From the NCBI GenBank assembly GCA_947311845.1, contig CAMZMU010000020.1:38902752-38966751 (forward strand): a stretch of 64,000 bases of DNA, in the 5' to 3' direction. Under the pieces are notes generated by a model. It made no database searches. It worked only from the letters and a program-made list of their open reading frames with translations, and had not been told where the DNA came from. Of this stretch, positions 1 to 12,811 are shown piece by piece. Numbering within the stretch: position 1 is the first letter of the stretch; each line of letters begins with the position of its first letter. This stretch comes from Poa pratensis (lineage: Eukaryota; Streptophyta; Magnoliopsida; Poales; Poaceae). The position numbers and the translations under genes are program-made.

Positions 1-3000
1 ATTTTATCACTTGTTTTAAAATATTAAAGAAATGTTTAATTTAGTTTTACCAAAAATCATTTATTTAAATCCTATGAACAAAAATGGTTCAAAACATTTT
101 ATTTTCAAAGCCAATTTTTGTGGAGCTTCTACATGTATGTGGGAGGCCACCTGAATATTTTCAAAATTTTTCTAAAAAGTTTTAGTGCCTCAATAAAATC
201 CTTGAAGTGCTACTGGATTTAAAGGAACAGAAAAAGGACTTAAGTGTAAATAGGAAAAATAGCCAGTGGGTTTTCTGCGAAACCCTCTTCTTCCTCCTGT
301 AGCAGCAGTGGCCGCGCATCGCCGTGTCGCCCGCACGACGACCTCGCCGCCCGGACCCCCCCCCCCTCTCCCGCTCCTCTGCTCACCTGCGCCTCTCCTC
401 TGCGAAGAGGATAAGAAGAGCACCCCCCCGCTCCTCTGCTCCCCCTCTCTCTCCTCCCTCTCCATGTCCCTCCTCCATGGCCGAAGCCGAGCTCGGAGCG
501 CCGCCACATCGCCGTCGTCTGAGACCTCCCGGAGCAAATCGAAGCGTGCAGTCGTCTCCGCCTCGTCGTCCTCTGCGTCGCTGCCCAAGGAATTGAGCCG
601 GATCGCCGTCGTTCGCGAGATCGCCGCCGTATTCTTCCTCTCCGGCCGACGCACTCCGATCAAGCTCGCCGCCGTTCTCGTCCACCTCAGCACCAAGGAT
701 CGCACCCACGCATCGAGGGTGAGCAGGCGCACCTCCAGGACATCTCGTTCATCCCAGTTCGCCGTAGTTCGTCGCGTCGCCGTTAGCCCGTAGCCCGCCG
801 CCGCCCGACCTCGTCGCCGGAGCTTTTGCCGGCGACCATTAGGTCCATACCGCCGCCACAAAGTAGCCCGTGTCCGTGCGAGTCGAGAGCCACCCGAATC
901 ACGTCCCTCGTGCCGTAGAACGTCGCTCCCGTGCACCTCGCCGCCGGTGGTCGCCGCGGCCGTGCGCGTCGTCGCCGTGCACCGGAGTCACCTCAAAAGG
1001 CCGCGCGCCGTATCCTATCACAGCACGCACCAACCCAGTGGCAACGGCGCGATCCATCCGCGCGCACGTCGCGGGTTCGATCCCGCCCGGACGCAGGGAG
1101 GGCCCCTTTTTTTCTTTCTTTTCCCGCACTGACAGCCTGGCCCCACCGGTCAGCGACCGCGGTGGCCAGCGCAGCCTCTCGCGCTACGTGGCCACTGGAC
1201 CCAGCCGTCAGCGTGGGGCTAAGCACGGGCTCGGTGCGAAACGAATCCGCTGGAATTTCTGGAAAATAAAAGAAAAGACAGAAATGGATTAAGTTTCTAA
1301 AATCCATAACTTTTAAATACTTGTCCAAAAATTACCAATAAGATACCAAAATGATCAGAAAAATAAGGCCTGTCTTTTAGTATAACTCACCTATCCAAAT
1401 AAATTAGTTATTTAATGTTTTATTAAATAAAGAAAATGGCAGAATATAAAAAATTGGGAAAAATTCATATCTTTAAAACTAATGATCCAAAAAATTAGTT
1501 TGATCTATTAAAATGGTTAGCAAGTGATAACCTTCATGTTCCACCTTGTTTCCAAACATGGATAATTATTTGTAGTGTTGTTTAAAATAAATTAATAAAA
1601 AGGGCAAAATTAAAAAGGGCTTTATAAATTAATCTGTAATGATTTCTGGAGCAAACCCAATTTTGCTAGGTTCCTGGTGTTTCACTTTATCACACCTAAC
1701 TTGGTGTGAAGGTTCCACTCATAGAGATTAATTAGTGGCCTAACTTTTGTCTGAAGTATTTCCTGTTCAACAGGAGGTGCTTGTTGTTAACCTTCGCCTC
1801 AGTAGTTTTGTGATCGATGTACCTAGCTTGCGTATAGGTGATAGACTACTGACCAGTAATGCCCTCGTAAGTGTAGATCCTAGCTGTGGCCCGAACGATT
1901 AGTTCGAAGCTTACGGTTTGTTACTTGTCTGTATACCCCTTGTGGTTTGGTTTGCTTAGTGATTGTGGTGTTACCCTTCTGTTGCGACGATAGATATAAA
2001 CGCTACGGAGTGGTCCTTGGAACGGAGTTATTGAGGAAGGGGAATCGTTGAATCTGAAGATCAAGACCAAGTTCACTTTGCCGAGCAAGGCAAGCTATCC
2101 TCTGAGCTTGCATTTATATACATCTATTTTGGTTCACATGTTTTACTTATAAAGAGCAAAAGTTATTTATATGGTGTTTGCCACAAAAGCTATGATTTGA
2201 AAACCCTTTTCCAAATTATAAGTATTTATTTTGACACCCTATATGGAGATATTAGCTGGAATTTCTTTTTCAAACTATAGGATGGGAAAAATATTGTTTA
2301 CTCAAAACTCCTTTAAAATACTTGTGTGTGGATATGGAATACCGAGATGTCGGTGTGGGAGATGGAGAAATGGAGAATGGAGATGTTTATGAAAAATGCA
2401 CATTGTGTCTTTGTACTATGACGACCAATCCTACCCTGTGCGACCACATTTACCACATATGGGAAAAGGCGTAGTCATGTAGTTTGCTTTATTAGTATGG
2501 GATACCTCATCGACGGAGAGATGACTCCGTTATGCATGAGGGGATGGTCCGAGGACCTACCCCTGACCCGGGTCCTCACACAAGTTGGTGGGGAGGATAG
2601 AAGGTTCCCATAAACCGCCGGACAAAACTATGAGTCCTCACACGGGTTTCTGACGGGAAACTGGACTGGGTTGTCGATGGAAAGTGTCATATGGGAAGGA
2701 TCCTGTACTAGCATGAGCAAATGAGAGGCTATGGTCGGTGGCTCAACTTCGCATACACCTGGTATGGCGGGACGTGGCTGACCGATGAGTTACCGGATGG
2801 GTGTGGGAAAAGCGTGCTACCTCTGCAGAGGGTAAAACTATTCGAATAGCCGAGTCCTCGGATATGGACAGTTGGGAGACTGTCCTCTGACCATGTGCAA
2901 GTTTTGCAAAGTTTTGAGATTTGAAAATAAAATGGAGGTGTGTTGTATCAGCAACTTACCGACGGGCTGGTATGAGGTTGCTGGAGAATGATTTGACCAT

Positions 3001-3717
3001 GACGGGCTATGGTCGAGAAGTGAAAAGTTTTGTGTTTTGAAAGGTGAAAATGTTTTATGCAACTATGCCAACGGGCCGGCATGAGGTTGTGGGATTGAAT
3101 GACCATGAAGGGTTGGAGGAGAAAAGGAGGAGTTTTGGAGAAATAAAAAATGGAGATGATTTTCGGGAAAATGTTTATAAAAGAGACTTCTTACCTTTCC
3201 AACAAAGATATATTTTCGGGAAAAAGTTTTAAAAGAGAATTCTTACAAAGATAGATTTATGGGAAAAAGTTCTCAAAACCTTCTTTTCTTTTCAATAAAG
3301 ATATAGAGATGTTTTAAAATAAATAAAAGTTGAAAATTAAAAGGGTGCTGTTGCATGCTCCTGTCGGGGGTAGTTTGCGAGTACTTAAATGTACTCATGG
3401 CTGTGTCCTGGATATTCCCATGTCCAGAGTTCAAGAAGAAGTAGGCTGAAGACCGAGGGATCGATGACGTCAATGCGAACTAGGGCGCTTCCCAGTCAGC
3501 TGCCGGTAGGGTTGGCCAGTGACTTGGGCCACGTTGTTTGGTGACTTCCGCTGCAAGTACCTGTTGAAGTTATGACTTCAATCAAGTAAGTATATTTATT
3601 CGGTATTTATGGGTGTTCTGTGATACCAATTCGAGTTGTGCAACAACCAGACTGATCATGGGATTGTTGCAGGAAACATAACGGGTATCTCGGATACCTA
3701 ATCCGGGGTCCCCACAG
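1..3717 (+). repeat. Non-coding repeat, probable part of a very long LTR
   Basis: No credible protein-coding gene is seen. The stretch is AT-rich (1-240), then GC-rich with low-complexity reading frames (270-1250), then AT-rich again. From about 2940 to 3290 it contains imperfect internal duplications: an 'acgggc(t/c)ggyatgaggttg' block recurs at about 2960 and 3070, and a 'ttatgggaaaaagtt'-type block recurs at about 3170-3270. Such texture is usual for long LTRs of Triticeae gypsy elements. The right edge is placed where the exon-like sequence of the next feature starts, after a CCCCACAG acceptor-like site. Neither a left LTR end nor a primer-binding site is inside the window, so LTR status is inferred. 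The small reading frames in the GC-rich part show proline/arginine-rich compositional bias only. Confidence 0.4.
1031..1113 (+). other. tRNA-like Pol III box remnant with oligo-T
   Basis: GGGTTCGATCCC at 1073-1084 matches the tRNA B-box/T-arm consensus. An A-box-like CAACCCAGTGG lies about 40 bases upstream at 1031-1041. A run of seven T, the usual Pol III stop signal, follows at 1107-1113. The T-loop is one base short and no acceptor stem could be closed, so this is not called a functional tRNA gene. It could be a tRNA-derived SINE scrap or chance in GC-rich DNA. Confidence 0.25.
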
Positions 3718-5801
3718 TTTCAGGGACTCAAGTGACGACAACGTCGCGTCATATGACGAACACGAACATTTAGGAATGGAGCTGGACAATAACCCGTCAG
3801 GATCTCCGCCTGAAAACAGGACAGTGGCCGACTGGAGAAACAACGCTCACGATCATACATATGAACCGGAGCCGGCGAACGAAGAAGGAGGTTTTCCGCC
3901 AGTAGTTCGTCAACACGGACAGCCTCTTGGACGAAAGAGACTAGGAGACGTCACCACCAAAACATCGAGCTCGCATATTCTGAAGCGTCAGAAGACACGT
4001 CCTGAAGAACGATAGCAAATAAGCAACACGTCAAATCAAGCGGTGGACATTCTAAGGGTTCAACTGATTCCTACAACGAAGAGGTATAATTCTTGAAGAA
4101 ACTCTTAATTTCTATCTTTAGTAACAGCGTGCTTTATTACCTTCATAACATTTGTCCTCTTCTCATGTAGACCGTTATGTAGCCATCACGTTGACATTAG
4201 TATGGACTACCCAGGTGTATGGACGATGGAATTAAACCATCACAGGACTCCACCAACACCACTGACGAACCCTTCGACGTGGATGACCCTAGAGCTCGAT
4301 ACAACTGCAATGAACACATCAAAGATCGTCGATGCAAGTCTTCCTGTTCATGACATCGACAACACGAAATTATCTACCTCTGCTTCAGTATCCCTGTCAC
4401 CCATGATAACAACCCTGGAAGAACATCTGCTTTCTTACATAGCCAAGGAAAACCAACAGACAGAACGACGATCTGTTGAGAAAAAACAACTATATCGTGT
4501 ACACAAGGTAACCATAAGACCTTCTAAGCCGGCTGTTACCATACGTTCGTGCATCCCCTCGATAGATATATGCACGTCGTCCCTTCTTGGGAAACTTCAG
4601 ATGCACGACCCTTCTCTAGGTAGGCTTGGGTGGTAAGGTGTTGAGGTAATAACAGGGTATCCGGGGTGTATAGGAACATAAAAACGTTATGTATCCCGGC
4701 TCCCTGGAACCGACCGGCTGGATGGCATGAAAGTCCTCTGAGTGTCTAACGATGTGTCTGCGTTGCGGCTGTATCATGACTTTCTCGATACAGTATGGAC
4801 CTCTGCTTTATGTTCTAACGATCATCTTATATATATCGCAGGAAGAATTGGCTGAAATCAAAAAGAAAGAAGTGGAAGTACAAAAGACTCTGACCGAACA
4901 GAAGAATTTCATACTGGAACTGGAAGCCAAGGTGCAATAGAGGAAAGAACAGATGGAAAAGCTCAAAGAAATGCAGGTACGTCACCGGGTTCACAACAAA
5001 GTAACTCAATTTGATGAAACGACCATATGTGAGTACAATCTCACCTGCGTTGCTGTATTTTTTGCATAAACAGAGTGAACTGGCGGCGGTGAAGAAGCAT
5101 TGCCTGAAGACGAACGTGGCACTGGCCGACAAAGAAAAACACATCAAGAAGCTTCAAGATCAGCTTGATACAAACAAAGAACATTCTAAGCACGACGAGG
5201 GCATCATCGATAAACTGACGCGAGAAGTAATTGACTCTGTTCCTAACATCGAAGCAGGTAGAATAATCCGTGACCTAGAAAATGAACTGTGCAACAAGCT
5301 AATCAACATAAAGAAGAAGTGTGAGGATCTTCGAGATGCAAATGGTTCCTTGAAGTCAGGGATCCAAGAGCAAAAGGCCCTAAACAGTTCTGTCCTACAT
5401 AGCGCCACTATATCTGAAGAAGACGCTAACCATAGACTGAACATGGTCCAAGAAGAAATCGATCGCCTAGAGACGGCGGTCGGCGAAACCACTTACGACT
5501 GCCATGGTAACATTTGCATTCACGTGTCATATTTACCGTATTCGAACGATTTTCTTTTTGAACTAATCAAGTTACGACACATGCAGATAAAGGTGATCAT
5601 GCATCCCTCTCCGCTCTTGATAAACTGAAAGGAGCATCCTCGACAACAGAGTCAATGATACAAGCCCTGATAATCCTGAGGGCGGCGCCTCTCATTAGAG
5701 GAAGCACACAATCAGATCCCATCAACGCACATGAACATGAGCCTAAGTGCCCGCAATCTCCAACGATGGGCAGGTCGAAAAGAAAGACCGCGATCCCTTG
5801 A
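3718..5801 (+). pseudogene. Decayed multi-exon coiled-coil gene
   Basis: Five exon-like blocks have plausible GT/AG borders: about 3718-4083, 4171-4508, 4842-4976, 5072-5506 and 5587-5801. The intron at 5507-5586 is phase 1 and keeps the frame open into a lysine/arginine-rich C-terminus ending at the TGA at 5799-5801. The third and fourth exons encode strongly charged heptad-like helices (for example ELAEIKKKEVEVQKTL and IIRDLENELCNKLINIKKK), that is, a long coiled coil. In-frame TAG stops at 4013 and about 4938 show decay. I do not recognise the family. Second proteins of CACTA-type transposons and plant mobile-domain proteins both carry such coiled coils. It directly abuts a repeat-rich block and may be the accessory gene of that element or a captured host gene. 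Function is unknown. Confidence 0.5.
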
Positions 5802-7444
5802 CAGACACAGATCATGGATCCACCACGACAGAGTTCAATTAACCCGGCATAATATAACCGGCGCATGGCGTTACCATGTAACCCATCAGCACGCCGTACA
5901 TATAAACACCAACCACATTATATTTGGTCACATAGCTGTTGTGTACAAAACAGCTAGTCACTGTAGGAAGGGGAAATATTATTAGCTCCTCTTGTAAATT
6001 AGTTTCTAATCAATCGTATCTAAGCTATGTTTCTTTGTATCTGCGTAACGAATATCAAGTTTTGTTTTGTTTAGCTGCTCATGTGGATCGGTCGTATCAA
6101 GATGCTCCTGACTATCAATGTTAGGGATGTGCTTGAAGATACCTGAATCGTTGCCTTGCACTCACGACCATGGTTTCCTTCCATCAGGAATATCTCCTTA
6201 CCGTCCCACATCAATTGTACCAATGAGCCACCAAGAACCTCTATCTAAGCATGGTTTCCTTCTGTCCTGTCGGCTCGGTGGTCGCCGACTCCACAATAAG
6301 TTTCTCACTTGTCCAAGTACCTTCTCCGCGTTGAAAGACAGGAACAATAAAGAAAGGTACATACCCAGTCGGTCCATACATAAATACACTGCTATTACTT
6401 ACCAAATGACGTCCTCTCTACACCATCCGGAAAAAAAACCTTCCACTGGTCGGCTTGATACGGTCGGCATCACCCGGGAGTTACGCCGAATCGTGCAACA
6501 ATTTTTTTTAAACCGGTAACGTCGTGGAAAAGAAAACAATGACCCACACACAAACAACAAAGGAAAAAAGATAGACGCAAAAACGGTCGCAGTTGACCAT
6601 GACATTCCCAGCAAGAAATAATCTGTACAGGCCGTGACATCACCTCTAAAAAGAGGATCAGGAATGCTTGGCACGCCGACTCCAGAGAACCGGCATGGTC
6701 AGGCAGTGCATTAAGACGGAAATGACCATATCGATCAAGCCGAAAGCAAGCACACGACAACACAAACAGGCAGTACGAAGCTTGGATATGTCCAGATGAA
6801 AGTCGTGGCCCCTAGGTCAAAGGCTCCATGCATCATCGCCTAGAAGAAACCGTGCCACGAAAAATGCGTGCTATGTCAGATGGTATAGAGACAACGCTCA
6901 AACGGAACAGGCGAAACCTCGACGTCGCTTTGGTGATGGTCTCCTTGATGTTCTTTTTGTGAAGTTGGAGTTGCTGCAGGGTGCGCAGCTTGATGACAAT
7001 GACAGGGGAGACAACCTCGTCGACGACTCTAACTTCCGTGGTGTGTGCAACTTGTGTGAGTAGCCAAGGTGGTAGTGCGTGTCCTTGCGACAGTCGTGTA
7101 CCATGATGGTTGTTGAGGTTTTGATATATTAGGAGAAACATATGGACTATGGACTACCTCAGATGAGACATAAATTACAACGATGCAAGAGCAGTCCAGT
7201 TTCCACTCTCTTGTAAACTTGACCAGAGAATCACGTTTACCACGGTAAAAACATGATCCAATATACTGCTACAAAAGCACCAAAATATATTCCTCTGTTT
7301 CAAGCATAGTATAGAAAAAAGTATTTTTTGAAGGCATGATTACCAGTTTTATAAATTTAAGTTTTATTTTCTTGTTTGTTCATTTCTATAAAGGAAAAGA
7401 ATCAATATAAATAACAACAAACGGGTGGTGCATTACGAGTGGAA

Positions 7445-7619
7445 ACCTGGAGTCGGCCGGGTCGGGAGGTGCATTAAGACGGCACCTGGAGTCGGCCGGA
7501 TCGGGAGGTGCATAAAGACGACACCTGGAGTCGGCCAGATCGGGAGGTGCATTAAGACGGGAACCTGGAGTCGGCCGGATTGGGAGGTGCATTAAGACGG
7601 GAACCTGGAGTCGGCAAGA
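7445..7619. repeat. Tandem array, 39-40 bp unit
   Basis: The unit starting ACCTGGAGTCGGCCGG and ending GGTGCATTAAGACGG begins at 7445, 7484, 7523, 7563 and 7603. That gives four full units and a partial one, with few substitutions. The same unit occurs singly elsewhere in the 6-13 kb block, so the array grew from the subterminal repeat of that element. Confidence 0.9.
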
Positions 7620-8364
7620 CTGGTCTCTCTGTCTTACTGCACGTCAATCCAGCCGACTCCCTGGAGTCTCCTCAGCCAAGACGCCAAAAACTCTTGATGC
7701 CTGGAAGTATACAGATGGCTTGTCACGCCGACTCCAGGGACCCGACATGATCAGAAAATGCATTAAGACGGAGATGCCCATACCGGTCGAGCAAAATGCA
7801 ACCACACGACAGCTCAGATAGGTCGACAACCAATGCAGGCATTCCCCATGGTTACGGTGGCTGTCTATTAGATGACAGGCCGGCGAGTCAGAAAAATCAC
7901 CGGCTTATTTCCGACTCGCCGGCTTAAGATTATTGACCAGCCCTTTGTTGAGTTAACAGTACAGGAAGGAATAGACAGGATAGCGGAGGGAATAATCTTT
8001 TGAGGAACTATGAAATAAATGATTAAACCAACCGATAAAATAGAAGCAGACGTGTTTGACAGATGTTTCGTTTATCTATAATTGCGGCGTGCCTGGCAGG
8101 TCGCCGGCTTAAGCTATTCCCACAACTATTTATCTATTCAAAGCAAACGCTCCATATTATATGAAAATTTGAGGAGGACTGTCGATCGCGCGGATCCCAT
8201 GAAGGAAAATAGTAAAACATTTAAAGAAAAACGATCTATCTTACTCCTACAAATATTTGCACTGTGTGAAATTAATTTACATTAACCAGCGCTTTGATGC
8301 TAGGACCTTAAGCCGGCAACTTTTCTGACCTGCGGACCTGTCAGCTCAAACAGGCATCGTAACG

Positions 8365-9881
8365 ATGGGAAGTGGCCACCACGTCCTTGGAAGAACGATT
8401 CTTCCTTTGGAAACCTTGGACGCAAGTTCCTTCATGGCGAAGCCTTCAAACGCATGATGAAGCGATGCACACCAGAAATTGTTAATTTCCAAAACCGTCA
8501 CATGACCATAATAAATCATACTTTTTTATGTCTGTCGTTTAGTACTAACTTTCAAAAGAAACCGTAATCTAAACAGCCTTATGTCCAACTCGTGGTACCT
8601 CTGTATATTTAAACCGGTAGTGAAGACCAAGGGAGAGTAAACACATAACACGACACATTACTAAACCGAACGACGGAAGGGAGGTGAAACATAAGAGTTT
8701 TGTAGAAAAGAACGAAGGAATAGCCTGGGTACAACAACCGGGAACAGGCGTCTCCAACGAACTACAAACAACAATTGTTTCCCTCATTAAGTCGGACACC
8801 AAAGCCAAACCACAATGCCCACTCACCGACATAAGGAGAACCATCCGCATCATCCGGTGTCGCCGGTTCCCTGGAGTCCGTTTCAAAACCGTACGGTTTG
8901 CGTGGATGGGTTCTCCATTTTTATGTTCGCGTTACCATGATCAGATCTGGCAGAACATTTTTTCTCGCGTTGTCTTCTTATGCCGACTCCCTAGAGTCGG
9001 CGTCGTCGAAAGGTGCATTAAGACGGAGAAGATAAGATCGTTGCCTACCCAAGGCAAACACGCCTTGCTAGACCGACCTGACACTCTCATGAAGGTTTGT
9101 CTCGTGCCAATAGTAGGCGTACCCGACGACGTCTCCTTCCGGCGCACCTTTGGCCACCCAAGCGTGAAGTCGGCGAAGTAGGTGACGGCCAAGGGTCACG
9201 TCGATACCCCAAGAGGACAAAAAGGTTGAACCAATAGGAACACGAAACAAAACATTGCATGACGCCCAAACATAAATGACAGCAATCCGTAAGATAATGG
9301 ACATATATCTTAGCGACACTACTCGGTCCACCACAGAAACTATGCGACTCGAACGTTCCCAGGTACAATAAAGTCGGCGAGAACACACGCACGACTTTGA
9401 CCACCTACTCAACGTACACGTGGAGAAGAGCCGTAGGCGCCTCAGTAACTCCACTCTACCAACCTACCGCACCCATTATCTCTACACCGAACATCTCACT
9501 CTTCCTCCCCACGCCCCACCAAACAAACCACAGGGTGGATCACTCGCCTACTCAACAGCCGAGAACGAAGATTTCACCAGAAATTGGATAGCAATACGAA
9601 GAAGGAAGAACATATATTCACTGAGTAAAATCAAATGTTCCTACACTCGAGGAAAAAGATAAACTATTCGTCCTACACTCGAACAAAAAATGACCAAATA
9701 TAATTAGACCGGTGACCTCGTGAAGAAGAAAAGAAGCATCATCCTACGACACCTAAACAGCACGCATAAAAAAACACAGGACTTAAAAAATAAAACGTCA
9801 CCTTAGTGCAAGGGTAAACCGACATTCAAGATTTTCAAGGGAAGAATCGTTCTTCCAAGCACGTGGCGGCCACTTCCCATA
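8365..9881. repeat. Inverted repeat pair with 43-bp arms
   Basis: The arm at 8365-8407 (contains GGAAGAACGATTCTTCC) is the near-perfect reverse complement of 9839-9881 (contains GGAAGAATCGTTCTTCC). Weaker similarity extends on both sides. The arms enclose about 1.4 kb. No clear target-site duplication was found, so a separate nested element is possible but unproven. Confidence 0.6.
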
Positions 9882-10370
9882 ATGGAAATGTCATCGCTTA
9901 AGGTTGAAAAATAAATGGACAGACGACAACTTGTGAATAAGAAAACCAACATCGTGTACGAGAGACAACGATATTGGCCTGTCCATCTTAACGCACCGTC
10001 CGGTGAAGGTCATGTGTTTGCCCCCTTTTGTCGTCCCTCTGGCACCCAACGCGTGGAGTCGGCGGAGTAGGTGACGGCAAAGGAACGCGTTGACAACCCA
10101 GAAGGACAATGGACGCTGCAGCCTCCGCGTTGGTCTTTCGTACGAAGGGATTTTCTTTCATTTTTGTGCCGAGTTATTCATTTGCCCCTTTTGTCATGCC
10201 TCTGGGCACCCAACACATGGAGTCGGCGGAGTAGGTGGCGGGGAAGGGACGCGTCGGCAAGCGCGCAGCCGGCTCCCCATTGGGTTTTCGTACGATAACA
10301 TTTTCTGTCATTTCCGTGCTGAGTTATCCTGTTTGGTGGGCCCTGTCGGTTCCTTGTTGGACTTTATTTC
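9135..10370. repeat. Three diverged direct repeats around AGTCGGCGGAGTAGGTG
   Basis: Blocks at about 9135-9240, 10030-10175 and 10190-10335 share a core 'agtcggcg(g/a)agtaggtg(a/g)cgg' and downstream 'tttcgtacga' and 'gtgc(c/t)gagttat' motifs. Read on the minus strand, two blocks give similar peptides around RHLLRRLHA. This may mean a diverged coding segment or simply shared ancestry of the repeats. Confidence 0.55.
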
Positions 10371-11659
10371 CCCAAACATGCGGCGTCGTTCGGCATCAGT
10401 GCCGGCTTACTGATTGTTAAGAGTCGTTTATTTCTTTCCTTTAGTACCCTTGCCTCCGACGCCTGGAGCCGACAGCTCCACGGGGAAACTTGGTTCCTAG
10501 GACTCCAAGCCTTCTCAGTCAACGAACTGACCTATTAAGTGCATGTCGATTTTACGAATCTTTTGAACTCGTGTTAATGGTAGTACGTCTGCATGACACA
10601 AGAACCGAAAAACTTTTAAGACGTTTGGTTGTCTGACTGAATGACAGAGTTACCATACTCGACTGTCCTATTGATGATCATTTAATGTAACGGGTGGTAA
10701 CTGTTTCTTAGTTCTCTTCGGGTTTCTGTCCTGCTGGCTCGGTGGTCGCGGCTTCACGATGAGTTTCTCATGGTATATGGTCCCACTGCCCGTTTCATTT
10801 GTTCAAGTACCTTCTGGGCGTTGAGAGACAGGGAGTCGGCATAACCAGCGTTCAATTTTATTCGTGCGCGTGTACTGTTCCGTGAAGAATGAACACTCTA
10901 TCCTTATAACGTCTCATGCCAAATTCAAACTCAGCTAACTACACTTGACCCGACTAATTCCTCTACTCCTTACAGACAGAAGCAATTCTAGTTGACTAAT
11001 TTCTTATGACTAATACCAAATATATCTAACAAAATACGCAAAGACGGCTAACAAAGTAAATCGGTGGAACATAAAAGGATACGCAAACGAAAACACGAGA
11101 AATAAATACCCCAAATGTTATGATCCTGGTAACGCGAACATAAAAAACAAAACCAAGGCACAGATCTTGTTCCTACGTAGTCCGGCTCAATAAAAGGGTA
11201 CGCGACGCGTTTTCTGATCATGTCGGGTCCCTGGAGTCGGCGTGACAAACGTCCCCCTCAGCACAGTGCACGCAGCAACACAATAATAAATGACACCTAG
11301 GACGGTAACCACTCGGAACCATCTCCGTCTTAATACACTGTGACAGCAGATCTGATCACGGTGACGTGAACATAAAAAAATACCAAAGAAGAGAGGAAGT
11401 ACCATCGCGAGTAAGAAAGAAAGCCCAATAGGGCAAGCCGGCGACCACCGACCCAGTAGAACGGGAACCCGAAGCGAATAAATAAACAACAACCACCCGC
11501 AGCTTAAACGATCACCAGTAAGACAAGAACCTGCACAAGAAGAAACAAAAAAAGAGAAAACTACGTAAATTAACAAATAGATAAAAAGCAGAAGAAAATC
11601 CATGACAAATAACCCGAAGTAAAAGATTAACCCACACAAAATCAGTTCCCTGAAAAGAC

Positions 11660-12780
11660 CCAACGAACTAAAACCCAACGGGGAAACGGCACCGCCACCA
11701 ACCAGGAAAACTCACCACAGAAAGAGGAGAAAACCGAAGCCAAAAAGGAAACAAAAAACACTCACGTCCAAGTGCCGAGCAAAAAGACGACCTGCACGAA
11801 AAAGAGGCAAAAGAAATCACAGAACAACTATGAAAAACACAAAAGGAACCGAACAGCAAGAATATAAAACGAAGGTAGCAAGAAGTCGATCTGCGACAAA
11901 CAAACAAAATCGTCTGGAAACAACGCACAAAAAAACATGGAAACATGAAGACAAAGAAGAACAAACCTCATAAACAGCCGGGCAACTAACGAATCAACAC
12001 CGGCAAACCGATGATGCGAGCGCATGCGTAAAAATTCACACACCGTCAATCAAAGGAAGTACCATCGCACGAAAATCCAACGGGGAATCGGCAGTGCCCA
12101 CCAACCAGGATAACTTAGCATAGAAATGACATGAGCCCAACACCAAGAAGGAAAGAAAAACTACTCGCGTCTGAGATAATCCCCGATAAATGACGACCTG
12201 AAAGGAAAAAACCATAAGAGGTCAGAAAACAGGTATAAAAATCACAAAAGAAGTCAAACAGCAAGACACTAATCTGCAACAAAAAAAAGCCCTGCAAATA
12301 ACTAAAAAACAAGTACAAAAATATGGAAACACAAACCGGGCAACCAAATATCACAACATCCCATTAAATTAACCACATAAACGAACATCCATACTTGAAG
12401 AACAACTGGCGCCGGCGAAGAGGAAGCAAGATCCGTAACATCACGCACCGCAACCCGACACATAAAAAAGGCGACCTGCGAAAAAAACAGTTCAACAGAT
12501 AGGAGAAAGACGTGAGACGCCCAGAAACAAAGAAGAACAAACCGCATAAGCAACAAACAACCAACGAACACGGATCGACCACACGGTCAACGGCATGGAC
12601 AAAAAAGACCAAAAGAGAGAGAGAGGAGAGCATGGTAAGAAAACCCAACCTGATCTCAACGGGAACAAACGTGACCTGAAGAACAGCAAACGGATTCCAA
12701 GGAAACACGGCAGAGCTCGAGAAGAGAACGGCGGAGCAAGAACAGCGAGGAAGAAGAAAAAGGGAAAATGAGAGCTGCAA
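11660..12780. repeat. Degenerate tandem repeat of about 400 bp, GT/AG-rich on minus strand
   Basis: Blocks beginning near 11677 and 12075 share CCAACGGGGAA, CACCAACCAGGA, 'gacgacctg' and 'acatggaaacaca'-like words in the same order. A third, shorter copy lies near 12470-12680. On the minus strand each copy looks like 5'-untranslated sequence with T-rich tracts ending in CAG, as if a leader with introns had been duplicated. Confidence 0.5.
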
Positions 12781-12805
12781 TACCCATCCAATCCAGAACG
12801 CAACC

Positions 12806-12811
12806 TATATA
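12806..12811 (-). promoter_or_regulatory. Possible TATA box of the repeat-rich element
   Basis: TATATA read on the minus strand sits in a C/T-rich context, followed (leftward) by a pyrimidine-rich leader-like stretch with CAG acceptors. It could drive a minus-strand transcript through the tandem block. No coding region was found for it. Confidence 0.25.

Noticed and set aside
266..1292. Overlapping GC-rich reading frames on both strands
   Set aside because: Six overlapping frames of Arg/Pro/Ser-rich composition with no domain; a bias artefact.
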